Source: Anaerolineae bacterium (GTDB lineage Bacteria; Chloroflexota; Anaerolineae; UBA1429). From it: a stretch of 5,434 bases of DNA. Each line of letters opens with the position of its first letter. Within the stretch, counting starts at the first letter, position 1. Below are positions 1-5,424 of this stretch, piece after piece. Location: the NCBI GenBank assembly GCA_016928125.1, contig JAFGLK010000319.1:1-5434 (forward strand), written 5' to 3'. The notes under the pieces were generated by a model. The model was not told where the DNA came from. It made no database searches and saw nothing but the letters and a program-made list of their open reading frames with translations. The translations under genes and the position numbers were made by a program.

Positions 1-20
1 AGGTCTAGTACCTTCTCCAT
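1..20 (-). CDS. 5' end of a third operon gene (partial, product unknown)
   Basis: Only the first six codons are in the window, reading M-E-K-V-L-D from an ATG at 20-18 before the window edge. The start is supported by a GAGGAGA ribosome binding site at 28-34 on the minus strand, 7 nt upstream of the ATG. It lies 33 nt after the stop of the GH20-like gene with no terminator between them, so it is probably the third gene of the operon. An overlapping ATG at 28-26 hits a stop after seven codons and is rejected. Six residues are too few to assign a product. By context it could be a further hydrolase, transporter part or regulator, but the sequence does not show which. Confidence 0.5.
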
Positions 21-53
21 GGACTCATCTCCTCGGCTCAGAATGAGTCCCTT

Positions 54-1037
54 CTACCCGACTTTGCCTCCAAATGCGATTGCCCTGACGTTCGCGGCCG
101 GCGACTCGAACGCGGCCCGCGCCTCGGCCAGGCAGGCGATGGCCTCCTCGTGACGGGCCCGCTCCAAGGCCAGCGTGGGCTTCCACACAGTCTGCAGGAA
201 GCCCAGCAGCCGATCGGGCGCGATCCGCTCGCGGCAGTAGCGCACCATCTGGGGCAGGTTGCTGGGATCGAGCCAGTTGCTGCCCGTGGGGACCTGGTCG
301 TAGCCCTGGGCCTCGAGCCCATCGTACGCCTCGACCCGCTCCAGGTCGGGGGCGAACTCGGTGCGATAGTACCAGTTGCTCTGCAGCACCGACCTCGGCA
401 TGTTGGCGTAGAACGCTTCGGGATGGTGCCAGACATAGTCGGACCAGACCCAAGCGCGCGCTCCAGCCGCCTCCACTTGATTGACATAAAACATGAGATC
501 GCGCCACCAGAGCTCGTGTTGGCGCAGCACGGCATAGGCATAGTGACGCTGGTGCTGGGCGGTCTCCTCGTCCATGCCCAGATGGAAGAAGCGCGGGCCG
601 TCAAACAGGGCGATCGTCTCGTCGATCAGGTCGCGGCAGACGGTGTAGTAGGCCGGGCTGGAGACACAGCGCGCGTAAGGGCCGAGCCAGGCATCGTGAG
701 CGGTGGAGAAGTTGAGCTTGGGGATCGGCTCCAGGCCGTGGTCGCGCACGCGCGCGAGCTCATCGCGCAGCTTGGCGGGGGTCCAGGCGCCCTGTACAGC
801 GATCTCGGGGTGGCTGTCGTAGAGCACGGCGTCGCCCAGATCGATGACCAGCAGGTTTGCGCCGGCGGCGGCGAGCTGAGGCAGCAGCTCGCGGAAGAAG
901 GGCACGTCAAAGCGCAGGTGAGAACGATAGACGACGTGGTCGTGGCCCCACTCGGGGGCCTCGCGGTCGCACCACATGTTGTAGCTGAGGTGCAAGAGAT
1001 AGCCCCAGATCAGATCAGCGTTGCCACGTTCGGACAT
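54..1037 (-). CDS. GH20-like glycoside hydrolase (TIM-barrel, no signal peptide)
   Basis: This 327-residue protein looks like a stand-alone TIM barrel related to family 20 glycoside hydrolases (beta-hexosaminidase type). The key motif is HLGMDEE at residues 152-158, which matches the GH20 pattern H/N-x-G-x-D-E that carries the catalytic Asp-Glu pair (here probably D156-E157). Other conspicuous blocks are LIWGYLLHLSYNMW near the N-terminus (9-22), the strand NLLVIDLGDAV (61-71), IPKLNFSTAHDAWL (105-118) and ARAWVWSDYVWHH in the second half, rich in aromatic and acidic residues as in sugar-binding clefts. It lacks the N-terminal accessory domain common in GH20 enzymes and has no signal peptide, so it should act in the cytoplasm. 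The ATG is fixed by AAAGGAGG at 1043-1050, 5 nt upstream. It follows the sulfatase gene by 87 nt. Hydrolase assignment is fairly secure at superfamily level; beta-hexosaminidase activity is inference. Confidence 0.8.
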   Translation of the reverse strand: MSERGNADLIWGYLLHLSYNMWCDREAPEWGHDHVVYRSHLRFDVPFFRELLPQLAAAGANLLVIDLGDAVLYDSHPEIAVQGAWTPAKLRDELARVRDHGLEPIPKLNFSTAHDAWLGPYARCVSSPAYYTVCRDLIDETIALFDGPRFFHLGMDEETAQHQRHYAYAVLRQHELWWRDLMFYVNQVEAAGARAWVWSDYVWHHPEAFYANMPRSVLQSNWYYRTEFAPDLERVEAYDGLEAQGYDQVPTGSNWLDPSNLPQMVRYCRERIAPDRLLGFLQTVWKPTLALERARHEEAIACLAEARAAFESPAANVRAIAFGGKVG

Positions 1038-1042
1038 CTTGG

Positions 1043-1050
1043 CCTCCTTT
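1043..1050 (-). promoter_or_regulatory. Strong ribosome binding site of the GH20-like gene
   Basis: The minus strand reads AAAGGAGG, an almost complete complement of the 16S rRNA 3' end, with 5 nt before the ATG at 1037. It fixes the start codon and indicates independent, efficient translation within the operon mRNA. Confidence 0.8.
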
Positions 1051-1124
1051 GACTCGATGCTCTCGGCGTGCCGGATAATCTCGTGCCGGCCGGGACGGGA
1101 CCTCGGCGCTGCGTGTCGACGGGC

Positions 1125-2522
1125 CTACCGCGCGTAGCCGCGGGCATAGTCGGCTCGGCAGAGCTGCTCGGTCTCGTCGGGATCGCGGCCCAGCTCGGCC
1201 AGCAGGGCGGCGTGCATGATGGCCACGCGGCCCGACTGGGCCGGATCCTCAGCCAGGTTGTGGAACTCGCCGGGGTCGGCGCTCAGATCGTAGAGCTCGC
1301 GCTCGGAGCCGTAGCCCGCGCCGGGGTCGGTGTGGTGAACGTATTTGAACCTGCCCTGGCGCAGCATGGCGTAGCCGGAGGCGATGTTGTGCGCATAGTA
1401 CTCGCTCACCGCCAGGTCCTTCCAAGGGATGCCGGGATCGTCAAGCCAGGCGACCATGGAATCGCCATCCCAGTTGTCGGGCGTCTCGGCCCCGCCGAGC
1501 TGGGCGATGGTCTGCACCAGATCCACCAGCGAGCAGGCGCCCAGGCGACGCTGGCCGCCGGCCCAGCGCGCGGGCCAGCTCACAATCAGCGGGATGCGTG
1601 CGGCGTGCTCGAACATATTGTTCTTCCACCACAGGCCATGATCGCCCTTGTTCTCGCCGTGGTCGCTGGTGTAGATGACAAGCGTATTCTCGGCGACGGC
1701 CGAATCGTCGAGGGCGGCCAGCAGTTGACCGATCTCGGCGTCGAGCCAGGAGACAAAGCCCCAGTAGAGCTCGCGGCCGATGCGGGTCTGCTCTGGCGTG
1801 GCATCCACCAGCCCAAAGCCCCAGCGCAGGTGCTGGTAGTTGAGGGGTAAGCTCTCCAGGGCGCCCTCGGGCAGGTCGGGCATGGGCACGCGGCCGGCAT
1901 AGGGCGCGTGGTAGGCGCGCGGCACGATCAACGGAAAGTGAGGGGCCAGGTAGCCGGCGAGCAGGAAGAAAGGGGGCGCGTCGGCCGCGCGCTCGCGCAG
2001 GAAGCGGCCACATTCCCGCGTCACCTGCACGTCGAGCGCGATCACCTGCGACTCGTCGCCCACGCGGAACTGGGCCGAGCGGTTACGCCAGGACTCGTGA
2101 TTCACGCTATGGTCGTCGGGGGCGCGGCGCCGCCCGCTGCCCGTCTTGTGGCTGCCGTTCTGGTTGGTCGCGAACAGGTCGCGAAAGCCATAGCGACGGG
2201 TGGCGTCATAGTGCATCTTGCCGCCCAGCCAGCATTCATAGCCCGCGCGGCCGAGCAGACGGGGCAGGCTCTCGATCTCGTCGCTGGGCAGCCAGGAGTT
2301 GTTGCTCCAGGCGCCGACGCGGCTGATGTACTGGCCTGCGGTGAAGCTGAGCCGAGCGGGCACGCACAGCGGCGAGGTGGTGTAGCAGGCATCAAAGGTG
2401 ACGCCCCGCTGCGCCAGCCGATCGAGATGGGGCGTGGCCACCCAGGGGTCGCCATAGCAGCCGGTAACCCCGGGATCGTGCTCGTCGGACATGATGCATA
2501 GGATGTTGGGCCTCTCAGGCAT
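1125..2522 (-). CDS. Cys-type sulfatase, choline-sulfatase-like
   Basis: This 465-residue alkaline-phosphatase-superfamily sulfatase hydrolyses a sulfate ester. The N-terminal RPNILCIMSDEH (4-15) gives a metal-binding Asp at D13. The signature LCVPARLSFTAG (52-63) is the C-x-P-x-R motif whose C53 is converted to formylglycine by a separate maturation enzyme, not present here. GKMH (101-104) supplies K102 and H104, APHFP supplies H195, TSDHG supplies metal ligands D287 and H288, and K300 lies in the following WWKNN. The C-terminal part (SEYYAHN, then RQGRFKYVHH and ELYDLSADPGE) recalls choline sulfatases and related small-substrate sulfatases. No signal peptide is visible, so it should be cytoplasmic. 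The ATG at 2522 is chosen because GAGGAGG at 2531-2537 lies 8 nt upstream. The in-frame ATG at 2552 overlaps the promoter -10 box, and longer starts lie upstream of transcription. The exact substrate cannot be read from sequence; choline sulfate or a sulfated sugar are both possible. Confidence 0.93.
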   Translation of the reverse strand: MPERPNILCIMSDEHDPGVTGCYGDPWVATPHLDRLAQRGVTFDACYTTSPLCVPARLSFTAGQYISRVGAWSNNSWLPSDEIESLPRLLGRAGYECWLGGKMHYDATRRYGFRDLFATNQNGSHKTGSGRRRAPDDHSVNHESWRNRSAQFRVGDESQVIALDVQVTRECGRFLRERAADAPPFFLLAGYLAPHFPLIVPRAYHAPYAGRVPMPDLPEGALESLPLNYQHLRWGFGLVDATPEQTRIGRELYWGFVSWLDAEIGQLLAALDDSAVAENTLVIYTSDHGENKGDHGLWWKNNMFEHAARIPLIVSWPARWAGGQRRLGACSLVDLVQTIAQLGGAETPDNWDGDSMVAWLDDPGIPWKDLAVSEYYAHNIASGYAMLRQGRFKYVHHTDPGAGYGSERELYDLSADPGEFHNLAEDPAQSGRVAIMHAALLAELGRDPDETEQLCRADYARGYAR

Positions 2523-2530
2523 AGGGGACA

Positions 2531-2537
2531 CCTCCTC
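2531..2537 (-). promoter_or_regulatory. Ribosome binding site that decides the sulfatase start
   Basis: The minus strand reads GAGGAGG, 8 nt before the ATG at 2522. It lies between the predicted transcription start (about 2544) and that ATG, so the roughly 22-nt leader carries just this site. This excludes the longer in-frame starts at 2552 and 2663. Confidence 0.8.
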
Positions 2538-2550
2538 ACAGGGCTGAGGC

Positions 2551-2579
2551 ATGATACCCAGCCCGCAGAAGTAGGTCAA
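2551..2579 (-). promoter_or_regulatory. Sigma-70-type promoter of the sulfatase/GH20-like operon
   Basis: On the minus strand a TTGACC -35 box (2579-2574) is followed, after exactly 17 nt, by a TATCAT -10 box (2556-2551). Each hexamer is 5 of 6 to consensus. The predicted transcription start is near 2544, giving a short leader with the sulfatase ribosome binding site. The -35 box is embedded in the inverted repeat at 2574-2596, so a protein bound there would compete with RNA polymerase. Confidence 0.75.
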
Positions 2580-2596
2580 GGCGGTCGCGCTTGACC
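2574..2596. promoter_or_regulatory. Perfect 7-bp inverted repeat, candidate shared operator
   Basis: GGTCAAG (2574-2580) and CTTGACC (2590-2596) form perfect inverted arms around a 9-nt spacer, in the intergenic region between two divergent genes. The centre-to-centre spacing of the half-sites is 16 bp. The left arm contains the leftward TTGACC -35 box and the right arm a rightward TTGACC. The right arm also runs into an 8-bp palindrome CCACGTGG (2595-2602). Binding by a dimeric regulator is inference. The symmetry could instead be two back-to-back -35 boxes. Confidence 0.45.
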
Positions 2597-2619
2597 ACGT
2601 GGGCGGATGTGGGCATGCT
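2591..2619 (+). promoter_or_regulatory. Weak candidate promoter for the SnoaL-like gene
   Basis: TTGACC at 2591-2596 is followed after 17 nt by CATGCT at 2614-2619. The -35 is good, but the -10 matches TATAAT at only three positions (A2, T3, T6). It is the best rightward candidate I can find upstream of the gene starting at 2712, and weakness at the -10 would be consistent with a need for an activator. Confidence 0.3.
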
Positions 2620-2711
2620 GCTTGCGAAGCGTGCGGGTGTGCGCAGCGCGGCCTGGCGCACACGGCGACATGGGGCCGCCCACCTTATGGCTCAGGGAAG
2701 GAGATCGCAGC

Positions 2712-3128
2712 ATGGCCGAAATGTCACCTTTGGAGGAGGAGCTTTGGCGCCAAGAGTTGGCGCTGAGCGAGCGGATCAAGGCCGGCGACTTGGCCGGCTA
2801 TCTCTCCTTCTGGCATGCGCAGGTGAGCGACTGGCCCGACGGGCAGACGGCGCCTGTCGAGCGGGAAGGGGTGCGCCAGGTGGTGGAGGCGGCGCTGGCG
2901 GGGGGCCTGTTGGCCTCGGCCGAGGTGACGCTCACGCCTTGGGCGGTGCGCGTGTTTGATGGGCGCGTGGGCATCGCCTGCTACACGTCCCACGTACGCG
3001 TCGCCGCGCCGGAGGGCGGCGAGATCGGCCTGGGCCAGCGCGTCATTCACACCTGGCTGCGCACCGACGCGGGCTGGCGCATCATCGGCGGCATGGGCGC
3101 ATCGCTGCCAGACGGGCAGACGGCCTGA
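2712..3128 (+). CDS. SnoaL/NTF2-like small protein
   Basis: This 138-residue protein fits the NTF2-like (SnoaL/DUF4440-type) cone-shaped alpha+beta fold. It opens with an N-terminal helix (LEEELWRQELALSERIKAGDL, about 7-27), followed by YLSFWH and the DWP segment. A helix with a conserved-looking Arg-x-x-Val (REGVRQVVEAAL, 51-62) follows, then alternating beta strands: EVTLTPWAVRVFDGRVGIACYTSHVRV and the family-typical ending RVIHTWLRTDAGWRIIGGMGAS (110-131). Members are usually small dimeric enzymes or ligand-binding proteins, and the family does not predict a reaction. The start at 2712 is supported by AAGGAG at 2698-2703, 8 nt upstream; the upstream in-frame ATG at 2607 has no such site. 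It is divergent from the sulfatase operon and may share its control region. The hexapeptide PDGQTA occurs at 42-47 and again as the last six residues. A cytoplasmic location is likely, as no signal or membrane segment is seen. Confidence 0.8.
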   Translation: MAEMSPLEEELWRQELALSERIKAGDLAGYLSFWHAQVSDWPDGQTAPVEREGVRQVVEAALAGGLLASAEVTLTPWAVRVFDGRVGIACYTSHVRVAAPEGGEIGLGQRVIHTWLRTDAGWRIIGGMGASLPDGQTA

Positions 3129-3156
3129 GAACCGTCATCGCAGCCGAGTCGCTTTT

Positions 3157-3185
3157 TTGACAGGTGGCCGCATCGCCGCTAGAAT
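3157..3185 (+). promoter_or_regulatory. Near-consensus sigma-70 promoter of typA
   Basis: A perfect TTGACA -35 box (3157-3162) and a TAGAAT -10 box (3180-3185, 5 of 6) are separated by exactly 17 nt, the best promoter of the window. The predicted transcription start is near 3192, giving a leader of about 75 nt before the typA ATG. The -35 box overlaps a run of six T (3153-3158) just after the SnoaL-like gene. I see no clear hairpin immediately before that run, so I do not call it a terminator. Confidence 0.85.
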
Positions 3186-3210
3186 ATGTGTTCGTCGCCT
3201 ATTCGAGTCG

Positions 3211-3239
3211 AGAACCCCGCCCGTGTGGGTCGGGGTTTT
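3211..3239 (+). terminator. Terminator-like hairpin inside the typA leader
   Basis: The arms AACCCCG (3213-3219) and CGGGGTT (3231-3237) pair perfectly. The stem continues through a single bulged T (3230) into CCC/GGG (3220-3222 with 3227-3229), closed by a GTGT loop. One A-T and one G-U pair can extend the base to 3211-3239. The stem is followed by an interrupted U-rich tail, TTTTGTGTGT at 3236-3245. It lies after the typA promoter and before the typA start, so it may act as an attenuator or leader structure. It could also terminate read-through from the SnoaL-like gene. The minus-strand version has no T tract, so it is not bidirectional. Confidence 0.6.
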
Positions 3240-3266
3240 GTGTGTCCACCAATCGGATGTGCTCCC

Positions 3267-5138
3267 ATGCTGACTGAACGCAGCGAGCTTCGCAATGTGG
3301 CCATCATTGCCCATGTCGACCATGGCAAGACCACTCTGGTGGATGGCATGCTCAAGCAGGCCCAGGTGTTCCGTGAGAACCAACAGGTGGCCGAGCGCGT
3401 GCTGGACTCGAACGCCCTGGAGCGTGAGCGCGGGATCACTATCCTGGCCAAGAACACCGCTATCACCATCTGGGATCCCGTGATGGCCCAGAGAGTCAAG
3501 ATCAACATTGTCGACACCCCCGGCCACGCCGATTTCGGAGGCGAGGTGGAGCGGGTGCTCAACATGGTGGACGGCGTGTTGCTCCTGGTCGATGCAGCTG
3601 AGGGCCCCATGCCTCAGACGCGCTTTGTGCTCAAAAAGGCGCTGGCCCTGAACCACCACGTGATTGTGGTGATCAACAAGGTCGACCGCAAAGGCGCCAA
3701 CCCCCTTGACACGCTCAACCGTACGTTTGACCTGTTTCTGGAGCTGGACGCCACCGAGGCTCAGGCCGAGTTCCACGTGGTGTATACGAACGCCGTCACC
3801 GGGCAGGCGGGGCTGACCCCGGCACTGGGCCCTGACCTGCGCCCCTTGTTCGAAGCTATCCTGCGGCATGTGCCGCCGCCCACGGTAGATCGCAAGGCGC
3901 CACTGCAGATGCTGGTGACCACGCTGGATCACGACGCCCATCGTGGCTGCACCGCCATTGGCCGGGTGTCGGCCGGCCGCCTGTTGGCCGGCCAGGACCT
4001 GGTGCGCATCACGCGCGCTGGCACGCTGCTGCCTGAGAGAGCGCGCTATCTCCAGGTCCACGAGGGCTTGCAGCGAGTCGACGTGGACGCGGTGGAGGCG
4101 GGCGACATCGCCGTGCTAGCGGGCCTCAGCGATGCGGCCATCGGCGAGACCCTCGCCGATCCCGAGGCGCCGGTGGCGCTGCCCATCATTCTCGTGGAAG
4201 AGCCCACGGTGCGCATGACCTTTGGGGTCAACACATCGCCCCTGGCGGGTAGCGAAGGACGCTGGGGCACGTCGCGACGCCTGCGCGAGCGCCTGTTCGA
4301 GGAACTGCGACATGATATGGCCTTACGCGTGTCGGAGACCGACAGCCCCGACACCTTTGATGTGGCAGGCCGCGGCGAACTGCACCTGGCGATCCTGGTC
4401 GAGACCATGCGCCGCGAGGGATACGAGTTCCAGGTCTCACGGCCCACCGTGCTGATGCATTTCGACGCCGAGGGCCAACTCTGCGAACCGTTCGAGGAGC
4501 TCTACATCGAGACCATCTCCAGCGCGGTGGGAGTGATCGTGGAGATGCTGGGCAGCCGACGCGCACGCATGCTCAACCTGGTTGACAAGGGCGACGGCAG
4601 CGTGCAGCTCACATACCTGGTGCCCACACGCGGGCTGCTCGGCTTTCGCTACCAGTTTCTCACCGCTACACGAGGCCTGGGCGTGATGCATGCGCTCTTT
4701 CACGGCTACCTGCCCATGGTGGGCGAGATCCCGGCCCGCGCCGGTGGCTCGCTGGTGGCCTCGGAGGCCGGAGTGGCCACCGCCTTTGGCCTGAAGAACG
4801 CTGAGGAACGCGGCTTCCTCTTTGTCAGCCCCGGCGCGACGGTCTACGAGGGCATGGTGGTGGGCGAGAATGGACGCCCGGGCGATATCGCCGTGAACGT
4901 GTCCAAGCGCAAACACCTGACCAACATGCGCCAGTCGACCCGTGATGTGGATGTGCGTCTGACCTCCCCGCGCGCCATGAGCCTGGACGAGGCCATCGAG
5001 TATCTGGCCGACGACGAGCTGCTCGAGGTGACACCCGTCAGCTATCGCATCCGCAAGGCCATCCTGAACACCCACGAGCGGGGCAAACAGATCAAGCGCG
5101 CCAAGACCGCCCTGGCCGAGCGGAGTGTGGCCGGGTAG
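3267..5138 (+). CDS. typA: Ribosome-associated translational GTPase TypA/BipA
   Basis: This complete 623-residue member of the EF-G/LepA/TypA class (E. coli BipA is about 607 residues) binds the ribosome and hydrolyses GTP. The family is linked to stress and low-temperature growth and to 50S assembly. GTPase motifs are intact: G1 AHVDHGKT (15-22), G2 [11 protein letters not shown] with T58, G3 DTPGH (83-87), G4 NKVD (137-140) and a G5 region YTNAVTG (173-179). The beta-barrel domain II spans about 210-290, domain III about 310-390 with VNTSP (321-325) and GRGELHL (368-374), then the EF-G C-terminal-like domain about 400-475 with PTRGLLGFR (453-461). The TypA-specific C-terminal domain contains KRKHLTNMR (547-555) and DDELLEVTP. 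It is about six residues longer than E. coli BipA between the G2 and G3 motifs. The ATG at 3267 matches the family N-terminus. An in-frame ATG at 3186 abuts the promoter -10 box and lies before the predicted transcription start. Only a weak GGA (3255-3257) precedes the start. Confidence 0.97.
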   Translation: MLTERSELRNVAIIAHVDHGKTTLVDGMLKQAQVFRENQQVAERVLDSNALERERGITILAKNTAITIWDPVMAQRVKINIVDTPGHADFGGEVERVLNMVDGVLLLVDAAEGPMPQTRFVLKKALALNHHVIVVINKVDRKGANPLDTLNRTFDLFLELDATEAQAEFHVVYTNAVTGQAGLTPALGPDLRPLFEAILRHVPPPTVDRKAPLQMLVTTLDHDAHRGCTAIGRVSAGRLLAGQDLVRITRAGTLLPERARYLQVHEGLQRVDVDAVEAGDIAVLAGLSDAAIGETLADPEAPVALPIILVEEPTVRMTFGVNTSPLAGSEGRWGTSRRLRERLFEELRHDMALRVSETDSPDTFDVAGRGELHLAILVETMRREGYEFQVSRPTVLMHFDAEGQLCEPFEELYIETISSAVGVIVEMLGSRRARMLNLVDKGDGSVQLTYLVPTRGLLGFRYQFLTATRGLGVMHALFHGYLPMVGEIPARAGGSLVASEAGVATAFGLKNAEERGFLFVSPGATVYEGMVVGENGRPGDIAVNVSKRKHLTNMRQSTRDVDVRLTSPRAMSLDEAIEYLADDELLEVTPVSYRIRKAILNTHERGKQIKRAKTALAERSVAG

Positions 5139-5159
5139 TCGAGCCCACCCTCGGCCAAG

Positions 5160-5188
5160 TTGCCCCGCCGCTCTGGAATCGCTATACT
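5160..5188 (+). promoter_or_regulatory. Candidate upstream promoter P1 after typA
   Basis: TTGCCC (5160-5165) and TATACT (5183-5188, 5 of 6) are separated by 17 nt, 22 nt after the typA stop. The predicted transcription start is about 5195. It would serve whatever lies downstream of typA, as the more distal of two tandem promoters. Confidence 0.5.
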
Positions 5189-5220
5189 GGCGCCCAGTGG
5201 AACCGCAGGCCCGACCAACC

Positions 5221-5424
5221 ATGGCTTCAGGAATGCCCCGTGCGCTTCCTTCAGATTGGTCCTATTACGTTCTTTCTGCTTGTTTGCTGCTTGCAATTGC
5301 TCTTTGCGCAGTGTATAATGGGAACAATGAGTATCGGCGTTCGGCCACTCGGTCGAGCGCTGCTCCCTGCGGCGCGCAGCGCCTGAGGCCCGCTGGGGCA
5401 TTGGCTGGGGAGTCGGTTGGGTGA
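5221..5424 (+). CDS. Doubtful small ORF with one hydrophobic segment
   Basis: From the ATG at 5221 this frame gives 67 residues with one hydrophobic stretch (YYVLSACLLLAIALCAVY, about 14-31), followed by an Arg/Ala-rich tail. It starts about 26 nt after the P1 start site but has no good ribosome binding site. An overlapping frame, GTG at 5240 to the stop at 5386 (48 codons), has AGGA 7 nt upstream and a signal-peptide-like start (RFLQIGPITFFLLVCCLQLL). Both hydrophobic stretches come from the same T-rich tract that precedes a perfect TATAAT box, so the tract is more simply explained as promoter DNA. I recognise neither product and think both are probably not real genes. Confidence 0.15.
   Translation: MASGMPRALPSDWSYYVLSACLLLAIALCAVYNGNNEYRRSATRSSAAPCGAQRLRPAGALAGESVG
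5291..5319 (+). promoter_or_regulatory. Strong candidate promoter P2 with TATAAT box
   Basis: TTGCAA (5291-5296, 4 of 6) and a perfect TATAAT (5314-5319) are separated by 17 nt. The preceding stretch (about 5245-5300) is T-rich in an otherwise GC-rich window, as expected of an upstream element that aids RNA polymerase. The predicted start is near 5326. The gene it serves probably begins at or beyond the right edge. Confidence 0.7.
5357..5382 (+). other. GC-rich hairpin in the P2 leader
   Basis: GCGCTGC (5357-5363) and GCAGCGC (5376-5382) are perfect inverted arms with a 12-nt loop, about 30 nt after the predicted P2 start. No T-run follows, so it is not a terminator. It may be a leader structure, or chance pairing in GC-rich DNA. 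Confidence 0.35.

Noticed and set aside
150..1052. 300-codon open frame antisense to the GH20-like gene
   Set aside because: It mirrors a strongly patterned hydrolase gene that has its own strong ribosome binding site. In GC-rich DNA long antisense frames are common, and the translation shows no recognisable motif.
1068..2501. Two long plus-strand open frames (1068-1850 and 1908-2501) opposite the sulfatase
   Set aside because: The sulfatase carries all catalytic motifs on the minus strand. The plus-strand translations are Val/Gly/Ala-rich without domain features.
2523..2663. Longer sulfatase N-terminus starting at 2663 or 2552
   Set aside because: The 2552 ATG overlaps the -10 box and 2663 lies upstream of the promoter. 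The extension is Cys/Pro/His-rich and not sulfatase-like, while the start at 2522 has a good ribosome binding site.
3119..3158. Intrinsic terminator after the SnoaL-like gene
   Set aside because: GACGG/CCGTC (3119-3123 and 3132-3136) makes a 5-bp hairpin and there is a T6 run at 3153-3158, but 16 nt separate them. The T-run is better explained as part of the typA -35 region.
3186..3266. 27-residue N-terminal extension of TypA from the ATG at 3186
   Set aside because: The ATG directly abuts the -10 box, before the predicted transcription start, and the extension would translate the leader hairpin. Known TypA proteins begin close to the [14 protein letters not shown] block.
3135..5222. Long minus-strand frames (3135-4061 and 4437-5222) opposite typA
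   Set aside because: They are antisense shadows of a complete, well-conserved typA. The His/Gln/Val-rich composition is that expected from reading such a gene backwards.
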